DNA from: Naumannella cuiyingiana
GTDB lineage: Bacteria > Actinomycetota > Actinomycetes > Propionibacteriales > Propionibacteriaceae
Assembly: GCF_013408305.1 (NCBI RefSeq)
Contig: NZ_JACBZS010000001.1
Location: forward strand, 2,728,001-2,792,000
DNA length: 64,000 nucleotides
Reading direction: 5' to 3'
Positions within the stretch are counted from its first letter, which is position 1. Every line of letters starts with the position of its first letter. This document shows, one piece after another, positions 51,357 through 60,587 of this stretch. The position numbers and the translations under genes are program-made. The notes beneath the pieces were generated by a model that saw only the letters and a list, made by a program, of their open reading frames with translations, ran no database searches and was not told the DNA's origin.

Positions 51357-52850
51357 TCAGCGGGCCAGTCCGCGGGCCAGCTCGACCAGCGTCGCGACCG
51401 CCGCGCCGGTGCCGCCGGGGCCGATGTGGGTGTCGGGGCTCTTGCCACCGACGAAGGCCGGCCCGGCGATGTCCAGATGGGCCCACGGCACATCGGCGAC
51501 GAAGTGTTCCAGGAACGCGGCCGCGGTCAGCGCGCCGCCCGCCCGGTCACCGGTCGACTTCACGTCGGCGACCTGCGAGGTGAGCTTGTCGCGGGCCTCC
51601 TCGGTGATCGGCAGCGGCCAGAACAGTTCGCCAGCCGCGTCGGCGGCGTCCATCACGGCGTCGACGAGTTCCTCGTCGGGCGACAGGACGGCGGCGACCG
51701 AGTCGCCGAGCGCGATCATCGCGGCGCCGGTCAGGGTGGCCACGTCGACCAGGGCGTCGGGGGAGTCCTCGGTCGCGCGGGCCAGCGCGTCCGCCATCAC
51801 CAGCCGGCCCTCGGCATCGGTGTTGCCGTTCTCCACGGTCTTCCCGCCGTACATGGTCAACACATCGCTCGGCCGGTACGCCGTCGCGGACGGCAGGTTC
51901 TCTGCGCAGGCGGCATAGGCGGTGACCTTGATCTTCAGGCCGAGATCGGCGATCGCCCGGACGGCGGCGAGCACGGCGGCGGCGCCGGCCATGTCGCACT
52001 TCATCGTGTACATCGCGTCCGGCGGCTTGATGTCCAGGCCGCCCGAGTCGAACGTGATGCCCTTGCCCACCAGCGCCAGGTGCGCCTTCGCCCCGCGCGG
52101 CGCCCAGGTCACCCGGATCAGTCGGGGGCCGCGCGAGGAGCCGCCGCCGACCGCGGTCAGGCCGCCGTAGCCGCCCGCCGCGAGCTGCTTGTCGTCGAGC
52201 ACCTCGACGCCGAGCTTGGTGCCCTTGGCGAGCTCCTTGGCCTGGGCGGCGAACGTCTCGGGATAGAGCAGGTTGGCGGGCAGATTCACCCAGTCCCGGG
52301 CGCGGGCGACCGCCTCGGCGATCACCGCGCCCTCGCGTACCGCCTCCGTCCCGGCGGCGCGCGCCGGGCCGACCAGGCTGATCCGGGCGATCTTCGCGGG
52401 CTGCTCCTCCGACCGGATTCCCGCGAAGCCGTACGCCCCGAGCAGCGCGCCCTCGGCCGCCGCCCGCAGCAGCTCGGGCTCGGTCGCATCCAGCGACACG
52501 GCCACGTCGAGGGGGTCGCTGCCGGCCAGCTTGGCAGCGGCGCGGACCCCGGCACCGGCTGCCCGGCGGAGGTCGTAGGGATCGGGCTCGGCATCGCCCA
52601 GCCCGACCACGACCACCCGGACCCCGTCGCCGGACAGCGCCGTGGTCTCGCCGAGCTTGCCGGTGACCCCCATCGCGGCCGCATACGCCTGCGGCCCGCC
52701 GAATCCCTTCCCGAACGTCTTGGTGAGCGCGTCCGGCAGCCCGACCACGGCCAGCCCGTCGCCGGTGTCCCGGGCGCCGACGATCAGCGCGTCGAGCTGC
52801 TTGGGCGGCGTCTTGACCAGTTCGATCGGCGGCAGGGCGGGAGCAGACAC
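51357..52850 (-). CDS. pepA: Leucyl aminopeptidase (M17)
   Basis: A hexameric, two-metal aminopeptidase that removes N-terminal residues from peptides, 497 residues. The C-terminal catalytic domain carries [19 protein letters not shown] (metal-binding lysine and Asp), [13 protein letters not shown], the M17 signature [14 protein letters not shown], and the closing HLDIAGPAF. The N-terminal macro-like domain is less conserved, as usual. The ATG is at 52850. It is divergent from gcvT across 68 bases, the same gene pair as in mycobacteria (pepB/gcvT region). Confidence 0.95.
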   Translation of the reverse strand: MSAPALPPIELVKTPPKQLDALIVGARDTGDGLAVVGLPDALTKTFGKGFGGPQAYAAAMGVTGKLGETTALSGDGVRVVVVGLGDAEPDPYDLRRAAGAGVRAAAKLAGSDPLDVAVSLDATEPELLRAAAEGALLGAYGFAGIRSEEQPAKIARISLVGPARAAGTEAVREGAVIAEAVARARDWVNLPANLLYPETFAAQAKELAKGTKLGVEVLDDKQLAAGGYGGLTAVGGGSSRGPRLIRVTWAPRGAKAHLALVGKGITFDSGGLDIKPPDAMYTMKCDMAGAAAVLAAVRAIADLGLKIKVTAYAACAENLPSATAYRPSDVLTMYGGKTVENGNTDAEGRLVMADALARATEDSPDALVDVATLTGAAMIALGDSVAAVLSPDEELVDAVMDAADAAGELFWPLPITEEARDKLTSQVADVKSTGDRAGGALTAAAFLEHFVADVPWAHLDIAGPAFVGGKSPDTHIGPGGTGAAVATLVELARGLAR

Positions 52851-52918
52851 AGCGGGTTCCTTCCGGTGGGTACGCGCACGCGCGTCGGCGGTGCCCGGTC
52901 AGGCTAACGTGTGGCGAC

Positions 52919-54007
52919 ATGAGCACGCCGATCGAGTCCCCGCTGCACGAGTGCCATGTCGAGGCCGGCGCGAAGTTCGCCGAGTTCGGCGGCTGGACGA
53001 TGCCGCTGGAGTACGCCGGCGTGGTTGCCGAGCACACCGCCGTGCGGACCGCGGCGGGCATCTTCGACGTCAGCCATCTGGGCAAGGCCCTCGTCGCCGG
53101 CCCGGGCGCGAAGGACTTCCTGAACACCCAGCTCGCCGGCGACCTGGACAGGATCGGGCCCGGGCAGGCCCAGTACACCCTGCTCTGCACGCCCGACGGC
53201 GGCGTGGTCGACGACCTGATCGCCTATCTGCGCTCCGACGACGAGGTGTTCCTCATCCCGAACGCGGCGAACACCGCCGAGGTCGTCCGCATCCTCGCCG
53301 CCGCCGCGCCCGAGGGCATCACGGTCACCGACCAGCACCGCGACTTCGTGGTGCTGGCCGTCCAGGGTCCGCGCGCCGATGAGGTGTTGTCCGCGGCCGG
53401 GCTGCCCACCGGGCACGACTACATGTCCTGGGTCGCCGCGGACTTCGACGGCGAGCCGATCACCGTCTGCCGCACCGGCTACACGGGCGAACGCGGCTAC
53501 GAGCTGGTCGCGCCGAGCGCCACCGGGCCCGCGCTGTGGCGCGCGCTGCTGGCGGCGGGGGATGGCGCCGGGCTGACCCCGGCGGGCCTCGGCGCGCGGG
53601 ACACCCTGCGTACCGAGATGGGCTACCCGCTGCACGGCCAGGACATCTCGCCCACGATCAGTCCCGTGCAGGCGCGGCTGGGCTGGGCGGTCGGCTGGAA
53701 GAAGCCCGAGTTCGCCGGGCATCAGGCGCTGCGCGCGGAGAAGGAGGCCGGGCCACGGCGTACCCTGCGCGGCCTGCAGGCGACCGGGCGCGGGATTCCG
53801 CGGCCGGGGATGGCGGTACGCGACGCCGACGGGGCCGAGATCGGCGTCGTCACCTCGGGCACCTTCTCGCCGACGCTCAGGACCGGTATCGCGCTGGCGC
53901 TGATCGACACCGCCGTCGCCGAGGGGATCGTCGGCGTCGACATCCGCGGCCGGGTCACCGACTTCGCCATTCACAAGCCGCCTTTCGTGCAGCCGTCGGT
54001 TCGCTAG
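52919..54007 (+). CDS. gcvT: Glycine cleavage system T protein (aminomethyltransferase)
   Basis: It takes the aminomethyl group from the lipoylated H protein and makes methylene-tetrahydrofolate and ammonia. The 362-residue product shows [20 protein letters not shown] at the start, [19 protein letters not shown], the catalytic-Asp region with [20 protein letters not shown], and the C-terminal barrel ([17 protein letters not shown]). The partner P and H proteins are not in this window. It depends on lipA/lipB for lipoylated H protein and on Lpd for turnover. ATG 52919. Confidence 0.95.
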   Translation: MSTPIESPLHECHVEAGAKFAEFGGWTMPLEYAGVVAEHTAVRTAAGIFDVSHLGKALVAGPGAKDFLNTQLAGDLDRIGPGQAQYTLLCTPDGGVVDDLIAYLRSDDEVFLIPNAANTAEVVRILAAAAPEGITVTDQHRDFVVLAVQGPRADEVLSAAGLPTGHDYMSWVAADFDGEPITVCRTGYTGERGYELVAPSATGPALWRALLAAGDGAGLTPAGLGARDTLRTEMGYPLHGQDISPTISPVQARLGWAVGWKKPEFAGHQALRAEKEAGPRRTLRGLQATGRGIPRPGMAVRDADGAEIGVVTSGTFSPTLRTGIALALIDTAVAEGIVGVDIRGRVTDFAIHKPPFVQPSVR

Positions 54008-54017
54008 GGTCGATCTC

Positions 54018-55313
54018 GTGAGCCAGAACGTCCCCCCAGCGGTGCCCCCGGACCCCACGCCGGAGCAGCGGGATCCGGCGGCGCCGACGCTGACCAATTT
54101 CGCCACGATCATGCCCGGCCCGCAGCGGCTGGCGATGCGGCACCCGGGTGAGCTGCCCTGGCTGGTGATCGGGATCGCGCTGACCCTGGCCAACTACGTC
54201 GGCGTGGTGGTGCTCATCGTGCTGATCGCCACGGGTACGCCGGTCACCGAGGGCGACACCAGCGGGGTGCTGGACCAGTTGATCCTGCTCGCCCTGCTGC
54301 TGCCGCTGATCATCTTCGTGAGTCGCGCCACGATGTATGCGCAGCTACGGGTGAACAGCGTGCGGATGAGCCCGACGCAGTTCCCGCAGGGCTACCGGAT
54401 GGTCTGCGAGGCGGCCTACGAGGCCGGCCTGCGCCGTGTCCCGGATGCCTATGTGGTGCTCGGCAACGGCCAGATCAACGCCTTCGCCGCCGGGCACGGG
54501 TTCCGGCGGTTCGTCGCGGTCTACTCCGATCTGTTCGAGATCGGTGGCGAGGCCCGGGACCCGGACGCGCTGCGCTTCATCATCGGCCACGAGGTGGGCC
54601 ACATCGCCGCCGGCCACGTCAGCTACTTCCGGCTGGTCTTCACCACCGCGCTGAACCAGATCCCGCCGCTGCGCGGGTTCTTGTCCCGCGCGCAGGAGTA
54701 CACCGCGGACAACTACGGCTACCGCTATTGCGCGCCCGGCGCGTCCGGGGCGATGGCAACACTCGCGGCCGGCAAGTACCTCAACGTGAACGTCGACACC
54801 AACGAGTTCGCCGACCGGGCCACCCAGGAGCGCAGCCTGTGGACCTGGCTGGTCAACCTGATGCAGAGCCATCCGGTGCTGACCTGGCGGACCCAGGCGC
54901 TGCGCGACCGCAGCAAGCCCGGCGCGCTGTTCTGGCCGCCGAAGTTCGTGCCGAGCGGGATCCCGTCGCTGCCCAGCGGCTCCGCGCCGACCCGCGACTG
55001 GCCCGATCCGTATGAGTCGCTGGTCTTCCTGCAGACCTATCCGCCGGCGGGCCCGCCGCAGTTCGGCGCCAACTTCCCGGTGCCGCGACCCGGGACGGGC
55101 TACTCCGTGCCCGGTCAGACCGACTACGGCTATCGGGAGCTCTATCACGGCTGGATGCAGGGCGGACCGGTTCCGCCCGGCACCGTCGTGCCCGGGTGGG
55201 CCACACCGGGTACGCCACCCGCCGGCCCCTACCCCGGTGACGGGCCCGGGAGCGGCCCCGCCGACGAAGCGCCCGGGCCGGACGGTGCCGGCGGGGAGTT
55301 CCCGCGGCGCTGA
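54018..55313 (+). CDS. M48-family membrane zinc peptidase
   Basis: A 431-residue membrane metalloprotease of the HtpX/Ste24 family. Two transmembrane segments precede the catalytic domain (LPWLVIGIALTLANYVGVVV and LDQLILLALLLPLIIFV). The zinc motif is HEVGH in RFIIGHEVGHIAAGH, and the third ligand lies in SRAQEYTADNYGYRY (Glu). After the protease domain comes a proline/glycine-rich tail of about 110 residues (PPAGPPQFGANFPVPRPGTG). The family degrades misfolded membrane proteins. The GTG start at 54018 is 10 bases after the gcvT stop, so it may ride on that transcript. Confidence 0.88.
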   Translation: MSQNVPPAVPPDPTPEQRDPAAPTLTNFATIMPGPQRLAMRHPGELPWLVIGIALTLANYVGVVVLIVLIATGTPVTEGDTSGVLDQLILLALLLPLIIFVSRATMYAQLRVNSVRMSPTQFPQGYRMVCEAAYEAGLRRVPDAYVVLGNGQINAFAAGHGFRRFVAVYSDLFEIGGEARDPDALRFIIGHEVGHIAAGHVSYFRLVFTTALNQIPPLRGFLSRAQEYTADNYGYRYCAPGASGAMATLAAGKYLNVNVDTNEFADRATQERSLWTWLVNLMQSHPVLTWRTQALRDRSKPGALFWPPKFVPSGIPSLPSGSAPTRDWPDPYESLVFLQTYPPAGPPQFGANFPVPRPGTGYSVPGQTDYGYRELYHGWMQGGPVPPGTVVPGWATPGTPPAGPYPGDGPGSGPADEAPGPDGAGGEFPRR

Positions 55314-55340
55314 GCGGAACCTCGTCCCGGGCCGGAGTGG

Positions 55341-55895
55341 TCACAGATCGCGGATCGACCGGGCCGGATTGCCGGCTGCGAAGGTCCCGGCCGGCACATC
55401 GCGGGTGACGACACTGCCGGCGCCGATCACGGCATCGCGGCCGATGGTCACCCCGGGGCAGATGATCACGCCGCCGCCGAGCCAGGCATTCTCACCGACC
55501 GTGATCGGCTCGGGTCGTTCCCAGCCGGCGCGGCGGCGTTCATGATCATCCATCGGGTGCAGCGCGGTCAGTAGTTGGGCTCGGGGGCCGATCCGGGCGT
55601 CGGCGCCGATCGTGATCGGCGCGTCGTCCATGAAGATCGCATCCTCGTTGACGAACGCGTTCGGTCCGATCCGGGTGTGGGAGCCGTAGCTGCACCGAAA
55701 CCGCGGGAGCACCACGGCGCCGACGCCGAGCTCGCCGAGCAGGGAGGCCAGGAGTTCCCGGCGCATGTCGTCGTCATCGGGACCCGTCGCGTTGAAGCGG
55801 TCGAGCACCCGCCAGCATTCTCTGCGCTCGGTGATCAGGTCGGGCTCGTCGAGATACCACTCGCCGCGCCGCATCCGGTTCGCTTGATCACCCAC
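55341..55895 (-). CDS. Left-handed beta-helix O-acetyltransferase (maltose/galactoside type)
   Basis: A 184-residue hexapeptide-repeat acetyltransferase. The N-terminal helical part (RMRRGEWYLDEPDLITERRE) matches maltose O-acetyltransferase. The hexapeptide coils follow (IGPNAFVNEDAIFMDDAPIT, then IGADARIGPRAQLLTALHPM with the catalytic His, and IICPGVTIGRDAVIGAGSVV). It transfers acetyl from acetyl-CoA to a sugar or similar hydroxyl compound; the acceptor is unknown. GTG 55895 starts the gene. It stands alone, 18 bases downstream of the DUF3043 gene on the same strand. Confidence 0.88.
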   Translation of the reverse strand: MGDQANRMRRGEWYLDEPDLITERRECWRVLDRFNATGPDDDDMRRELLASLLGELGVGAVVLPRFRCSYGSHTRIGPNAFVNEDAIFMDDAPITIGADARIGPRAQLLTALHPMDDHERRRAGWERPEPITVGENAWLGGGVIICPGVTIGRDAVIGAGSVVTRDVPAGTFAAGNPARSIRDL

Positions 55896-55913
55896 GCGGA
55901 GACGCTACCCCGG

Positions 55914-56588
55914 TCAGATCTTCTCGCCGCGCTTGACCTGCGGGGGAGGCATCCGCAACCGGCGGATCTGCATCGCCCGGTTCACCGCATAGAACAGCAG
56001 GCCCTTCGGCGACGACTTCGGCAGCCGCAGGTCCAGCAGCGCGCGGAACCGTCGCCAGGCGAGGAAGAAGTCGAGCAGGGCGAGGCCGAGGAAGGCGTAC
56101 GTCACCACCAGGCTGATCGTCGAGATCGCCGGGATCGCGCTGGCCAGCACGGTGCCCGCAAGCATCAGCAACAGGGCGGGCAGCAAGAACTCCAACAGAT
56201 TCCACCGGGCGTCGAAGAAGTCCCGCAGCAACTGCTTCTCCGGGGTGTTGTCGCGCTCGGCCATCGCCGCCATCCGCGCCTCGCGGCGCTGGCTGGTGGC
56301 CAACCGGCGGGCCTCCTTCTTGCTCAGGTTCGGCCGGGCCTTCGCCCGCCGTTCCGCCTCGGCCTCCTTGCGGGTCCGGGTCGGCCGGTTCTTCTCCCGG
56401 GTACGCCCGACCGGACCGCCCGCACCGTCGCTGCCGACCCCCAGATCCTCGGTGCTGTCGGTGCTCTCCGGCTCCGGAGCGGGCTCGGTCACCTGCGCCG
56501 CACGCTCCCGGCGTACCGCCCGACGGACCTTGCCGGACTCCGCCTCCTCGCTGCGGTCGCTCGGCTGGTAGGGGCGAAACAGGGGCAC
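55914..56588 (-). CDS. DUF3043 membrane protein
   Basis: A 224-residue protein. GTG 56588 follows a clear ribosome site (AGGAGGATCCGG), and the protein opens MPLFRPYQPSDRSEEAESGK. A long charged stretch (about 20-120) leads to the DUF3043 block: NRPTRTRKEAEAERRAKARP, then LRDFFDARWNLLEFLLPALL and a two-helix membrane anchor (ALLLMLAGTVLASAIPAIS and LVVTYAFLGLALLDFFLAW). Conserved in actinobacteria near gcvT and the PspA/oxidase region (the Rv2206-type gene). Function unknown. Confidence 0.83.
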   Translation of the reverse strand: MPLFRPYQPSDRSEEAESGKVRRAVRRERAAQVTEPAPEPESTDSTEDLGVGSDGAGGPVGRTREKNRPTRTRKEAEAERRAKARPNLSKKEARRLATSQRREARMAAMAERDNTPEKQLLRDFFDARWNLLEFLLPALLLMLAGTVLASAIPAISTISLVVTYAFLGLALLDFFLAWRRFRALLDLRLPKSSPKGLLFYAVNRAMQIRRLRMPPPQVKRGEKI

Positions 56589-56821
56589 CCGGATCCTCCT
56601 GGTCAGTGCCGACGTTCGGCTTCTGGGGCTGGTCGAACCGCCATTCTCGCACCGGCGGGCCCCGGAATCGAAACCGCGCCCTACCCCGACTCGGCCCCAG
56701 TGCCCTGTCGTCGGCCCCACCATGCGCATAGGCTGGTGACCGATCAGACTTGTGGCCGGCGGTCATCGTGTCCAGCGGTCAACGTGTCGGGCGGTCAACT
56801 ACGGGAAGGACCCAGCTTTTC

Positions 56822-57676
56822 ATGAGCGGCGTATTCAAGCGCATGTCGATGATCTTCCGCGCCAAGGCCGACAAGGCACTGGACAAGGTCGAGGACCCGC
56901 GCGAGACCCTTGACTACTCCTACCAACGACAGCTTGATCTGTTGCAGAAGGTACGCCGGGGCGTGGCCGATGTGGCCACCAGCCGCAAGCGCGTGGAGCT
57001 GCAGGCCAACCAGCTCAACCAGCAGATCGACAAGCTGAACAACCAGGCCAAGGCCGCCCTCGAGCAGGGCCGTGAGGATCTTGCCCGCGAGGCGCTGACC
57101 CGCAAGTCGGGCATCCAGCAGCAGCTCGGCGACCTGCAGACCCAGCACGCGCAACTGCAGGGCGAGGAGGAGAAGCTGGTCTCGGCCAGCCGCCGCCTGC
57201 AGGCCAAGGTCGACGCCTTCCGCACCCGCAAGGAGACGATCAAGGCGACCTACTCCGCCGCCGAGGCGCAGACCCGGATCAACGAGGCCTTCACCGGCAT
57301 CGGTGAGGAGATGGGCGATGTCGGCATGGCGATCCAGCGCGCCGAGGACAAGACCGCGCAGATGCAGGCCCGCGCCGGCGCGATCGACGAGCTGCTCGCC
57401 AGCGGTGCCCTGGAGGACCCGACGGGCACGGCAAAGGACGACCTGACCCGCGAGCTGGAGGCGCTGTCGTCGGGCTCCGATGTCGAGAACGAGCTGGCCG
57501 CGATGAAGGCACAGCTCGGCACCGGCCCCGCCGGCGGGCAGCGCGAGGCGATCGAGGGCGGCGCCGGTCAGCCCGCCCAGCAGCCGCAGGCCCAGGCACA
57601 GGGCGAACAGGTCTTCGAGGCGTACCCGGTCGACGGCAACGGTCAGGGCGGCACCGCCCAGGGAGGACAGCGGTGA
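56822..57676 (+). CDS. pspA: PspA/IM30-family membrane-associated protein
   Basis: A 284-residue, almost entirely helical coiled-coil protein of the PspA/IM30 family, which assembles on the cytoplasmic membrane and protects it under envelope stress. The start MSGVFKRMSMIFRAKADKAL is the amphipathic membrane-binding helix, followed by KVEDPRETLDYSYQRQLDLL and long coiled coils rich in Arg/Glu/Gln. The C-terminus is a disordered Gly/Gln-rich tail (QQPQAQAQGEQVFEAYPVDG). Translation is coupled to the PspAA gene by a four-base overlap (stop at 57676, next start at 57673). In actinobacteria this pair is part of the Psp response. Confidence 0.92.
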   Translation: MSGVFKRMSMIFRAKADKALDKVEDPRETLDYSYQRQLDLLQKVRRGVADVATSRKRVELQANQLNQQIDKLNNQAKAALEQGREDLAREALTRKSGIQQQLGDLQTQHAQLQGEEEKLVSASRRLQAKVDAFRTRKETIKATYSAAEAQTRINEAFTGIGEEMGDVGMAIQRAEDKTAQMQARAGAIDELLASGALEDPTGTAKDDLTRELEALSSGSDVENELAAMKAQLGTGPAGGQREAIEGGAGQPAQQPQAQAQGEQVFEAYPVDGNGQGGTAQGGQR

Positions 57677-57960
57677 TCATCCGAATCGTCGGCGAGGGCC
57701 AGTTCGAGTTGCCCGATGACGCCGTTGCGACCCTGGATCCGTTCGACGACCAGGTCGAGGCCGCGGTCAAGGCCGAGGATCCCGAGGCACTGGGCCAGGC
57801 GCTGCAGGCCCTGCACGCCGCCGTGATCGATGCGGGTACGCCGCTCGCGGACGACGCGCTCGTGGATTCCGATCTGATCCTGCCGGCGGCCGATGCGTCG
57901 CTCGCGGAGGTGCACGAACTGCTCGGCGATCGCGACGAGGGTCTGATCCCCAACGGCTGA
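57673..57960 (+). CDS. PspA-associated protein PspAA
   Basis: A 95-residue acidic protein with the PspAA domain: MIIRIVGEGQFELPDDAVAT, then LDPFDDQVEAAVKAEDPEAL and QALHAAVIDAGTPLADDALV, ending EVHELLGDRDEGLIPN. PspAA proteins are encoded beside pspA in actinobacteria and probably modulate PspA assembly. The GTG start lies inside the pspA stop region, so the two are translated together. Note the tryptophan-free, strongly acidic composition. Confidence 0.85.
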   Translation: MIIRIVGEGQFELPDDAVATLDPFDDQVEAAVKAEDPEALGQALQALHAAVIDAGTPLADDALVDSDLILPAADASLAEVHELLGDRDEGLIPNG

Positions 57961-58007
57961 TCCGACCGCGACTGGTCACCCGGGGTCCGCTCCGCAAGGA
58001 TGAGCGA

Positions 58008-59102
58008 ATGCGCGTACTCGTGGCCAGCGACCGGATCGGTTCGCTGAGTTCTGCCGACGCGGGGCAGGCAATCGCGCTCGGTTGGCGCGAGACCGCCCCC
58101 GACGCCCAGCTCGCCGTGGTGCCGATCGGGGAGGCCGGCGAAGGGCTGGACCAGGCGGTGGCCGACCTGCTCGGCGCCGAGGTCACCCTGCTGCCGGGAG
58201 ATCCGGACGGCTCGGCCGTCGCCAGTTGTGTGCGCGCCGGGGGCGTGCTGTTGGTCGCCGTGGCCGATGCCACGGCCGACCCGGGCGGTTGGGATCCGTC
58301 CGCCAGCTCCCTGGCGGTCGGCCGGGCACTCGCCGACGCGCTCGATGCCGATCGGACGCCGCCGGACCGGATCGTCCTCGACCTGAGTCGCAGCGCCGCC
58401 CACGACGGGGGCGCGGGCATCCTCGCCGGGCTCGGCGCGACCGCCGATCGTCCGCTCGACCATGGCGCGGCCGGGCTGAGCGGCATCGGTCATCTCGATC
58501 TGGGTCCGGTGCGCGAACGCCTCGGCGCCACCGTCGTCGATCTCGCCGTGCCCGCCGACGAGACCGGACGGCACCTGCTCGGCCTGCGCGGCATCACCTC
58601 CCTGCGTGGCCGCGATGCCGATGTCGACGCCGCCACCATGCTGGCCACCGACGCCGCCCTGGAGTCCTTCGCCGCCGCGCTGACCCGCGCGGGCGGCGAC
58701 GAGGCCGCCGCCGCGGCGCCCGGCGCGGGGGCCGGGGGAGTGGCCTATGGTCTGGCGGCCCTCGGCGCCCGGGTGCGCACCGGCGGCGACCTGGTCGCCG
58801 AGCTTGCCCGCCTGCCGCAGACCCTGCGGGCAGCGGACCTGATCGTCACCGGCTGCACCACCTTCGACTTCGCCCGCCGGGGCGGGGGCGTGATCGCGGC
58901 CGTCGCCGACTGGGGTGCCGAGTCGATGACCCCGGTGGTGCTGTTGGCGGGCACCGTCCTGATCGGCGCACGCGAGATGCGTACCCTCGGGATCGAGGCC
59001 GCGCATGCCGTGCACCCCTCGCCACTCGCGGCGCAGCCCGATGTCACGCCCGGTCAGCTCACGGCCCTGTCCGCGCGGATCGCGCGTAGCTGGGCACACT
59101 GA
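58008..59102 (+). CDS. Glycerate kinase (GlxK/GarK family)
   Basis: It phosphorylates glycerate to 2- or 3-phosphoglycerate with ATP. The 364-residue product has the family start VLVASDRIGSLSSADAGQAI with the substrate-binding AxxxGW (LGWRETAPDA), the glycine-rich DLSRSAAHDGGAGILAGLG and DEAAAAAPGAGAGGVAYGLA where the family has PGAGAAGGxG, and the C-terminal LIVTGCTTFDFARRGGGVIA. Some family-typical residues are degenerate (CTTFD where others have EGxxD), so activity is likely but not certain. A gene of this type follows the HesB gene in mycobacteria too. erpA starts 85 bases after it. Confidence 0.82.
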   Translation: MRVLVASDRIGSLSSADAGQAIALGWRETAPDAQLAVVPIGEAGEGLDQAVADLLGAEVTLLPGDPDGSAVASCVRAGGVLLVAVADATADPGGWDPSASSLAVGRALADALDADRTPPDRIVLDLSRSAAHDGGAGILAGLGATADRPLDHGAAGLSGIGHLDLGPVRERLGATVVDLAVPADETGRHLLGLRGITSLRGRDADVDAATMLATDAALESFAAALTRAGGDEAAAAAPGAGAGGVAYGLAALGARVRTGGDLVAELARLPQTLRAADLIVTGCTTFDFARRGGGVIAAVADWGAESMTPVVLLAGTVLIGAREMRTLGIEAAHAVHPSPLAAQPDVTPGQLTALSARIARSWAH

Positions 59103-59187
59103 GCGGACGGGTGTTTGGAGCCGTCTCGGTCGCGGCATAGACTCGTTGCCGAGCCACCCACAATCAGCCTGCGAAGTGGAGGGGAAC

Positions 59188-59550
59188 ATGACGGTTCAGG
59201 ACCAGACGAGCGAGGCCGGTGTCGACGGGGGCGTGGTGCTCACGGAGGTCGCCGCGGGGAAGGTCAAGTCCCTGCTGGAGGCCGAGGGGCGAGATGACCT
59301 CGCGCTGCGGATCGCCGTCCAGCCCGGTGGCTGCTCCGGCCTGCGCTACCAGCTCTTCTTCGACGAGCGGCAGCTCGACGGCGACAGCGTGAAGGACTTC
59401 GGCGGCGTCAGCGTGGTCACCGACCGGATGTCGCTGCCGTACCTGATGGGAGCGACCATCGACTTCGTCGACACCATCGAGAAGCAGGGCTTCACCATCG
59501 ACAATCCGAATGCGACCGGATCCTGCGCCTGCGGCGACAGCTTCCACTGA
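59188..59550 (+). CDS. erpA: Iron-sulfur cluster insertion protein (A-type, ErpA/HesB)
   Basis: A 120-residue A-type carrier that delivers Fe-S clusters to target enzymes. The three conserved cysteines are in AVQPGGCSGLRYQLFFD and ATGSCACGDSFH (CxC). VVTDRMSLPYLMGATIDFVD is the family core. ATG 59188 follows the ribosome site GGAGGGGAAC. LipA in this window, with two Fe-S clusters, is a plausible client, an inference. A hairpin terminator follows 15 bases after the stop. Confidence 0.95.
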   Translation: MTVQDQTSEAGVDGGVVLTEVAAGKVKSLLEAEGRDDLALRIAVQPGGCSGLRYQLFFDERQLDGDSVKDFGGVSVVTDRMSLPYLMGATIDFVDTIEKQGFTIDNPNATGSCACGDSFH

Positions 59551-59564
59551 TCAGACGCCCGCGA

Positions 59565-59602
59565 AACGGCCCCGACGATGCCACGGCATCCGGGGCCGTT
59601 TT
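59565..59602 (+). terminator. Rho-independent terminator of erpA
   Basis: AACGGCCCC (59565-59573) pairs with GGGGCCGTT (59592-59600), with ATGCCACGGCAT-type inner pairing in the loop, followed by a T-rich tail (GTTTTCGTT). It separates erpA from the oxidase operon. Confidence 0.8.
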
Positions 59603-59711
59603 CGTTGTCCGCAACGATTCCCGGCACCGCCTCGGGTACGCCGACGCGGGCCCGGCGGCACGGTCTGCCCGGGTGCGATCCGGGTGGTCGAAATGCGTTA
59701 ATGTGACCCAC

Positions 59712-60587
59712 GTGAGTCTGACTTCGCGACGTCGTGTGCGCCCCCGCCTGGCCGCAGCGCTGGGCGTTCTGGCGCTGGCGGTCGTCCTCGCCGGTTGCGG
59801 CACCGGCGGTCCGGGACGGGCCCGCTACCTGGGCCTGCCGGAGCAGTCGAGCGACAAGGCGGCCTACATCGGCGACCTGTGGGTCGGCGCGTGGATCGCC
59901 TGCCTCGCGGTCGGTGCCGTCGTGTGGGGGCTGATGATCTGGGCGTTCACCCGCTACCGCCGCTCGGCGAAGAACCAGATCCCCCGGCAGACCACCTACA
60001 ACATGCCGCTCGAGGTGATGTACACCATCGTGCCGTTCCTGATCATCGGCGCGCTGTTCTACTACACCCTGAACACCCAGAACCGGGTGCTGGCCGCGGA
60101 GAACGACCAGGACGTCACGATCGACGTGGTCGGGCAGAAGTGGTCGTGGACCTTCAACTACCTGGACGAGTCGGGCGAGCCGATCGCCTACGACAACGGC
60201 ACGATCGAGAACACCCCGACCTTCCTGGTGCCCGTCAACCAGAAGATCAAGTTCAACCTGAACAGCCCCGATGTGATCCACTCGTTCTGGGTCCCGTCGT
60301 TCTACTTCAAGCTGGACGTCATCCCCGGTCGCACCAACAGCTTCGAGGTGACCCCGAACCGCGAGGGCACCTTCGCCGGCAAGTGCGCGGAGTTGTGTGG
60401 CACCTACCACTCGGCGATGTTGTTCAACCTGAAGGTGGTCAGCCAGGCCGAGTACGATGCGTACCTCGCCGATCTGGTTGCGCAGGGCAAGACCGGCCGC
60501 GCCGACGGTTTCCGCGGTGGCGTGGCGACGCCGACGGTCCCCGCCGGGCACGGCGAGGAAGAGGCAACGCAGGAGGGCGCGCGATGA
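59712..60587 (+). CDS. ctaC: Cytochrome c oxidase subunit II
   Basis: The subunit that takes electrons from cytochrome c through the binuclear CuA centre, 291 residues. A lipoprotein-type signal ([10 protein letters not shown]) is followed by two transmembrane helices ([20 protein letters not shown] and [19 protein letters not shown]). The CuA ligands are in IHSFWVPSF (His) and [13 protein letters not shown] (Cys, Glu, Cys, His, Met). GTG 59712 sits about 8 bases after a TTAATGT -10 box, so the mRNA may be leaderless. The stop overlaps the ctaD start (ATGA). Part of the actinobacterial aa3 oxidase, usually in a supercomplex with bcc. Confidence 0.95.
   Translation: MSLTSRRRVRPRLAAALGVLALAVVLAGCGTGGPGRARYLGLPEQSSDKAAYIGDLWVGAWIACLAVGAVVWGLMIWAFTRYRRSAKNQIPRQTTYNMPLEVMYTIVPFLIIGALFYYTLNTQNRVLAAENDQDVTIDVVGQKWSWTFNYLDESGEPIAYDNGTIENTPTFLVPVNQKIKFNLNSPDVIHSFWVPSFYFKLDVIPGRTNSFEVTPNREGTFAGKCAELCGTYHSAMLFNLKVVSQAEYDAYLADLVAQGKTGRADGFRGGVATPTVPAGHGEEEATQEGAR

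Noticed and set aside
57965-57985. GACTGGTCACCCGGGG as another member of the 52-bp repeat family
   Set aside because: Only a short part matches and the flanking bases do not; likely chance.
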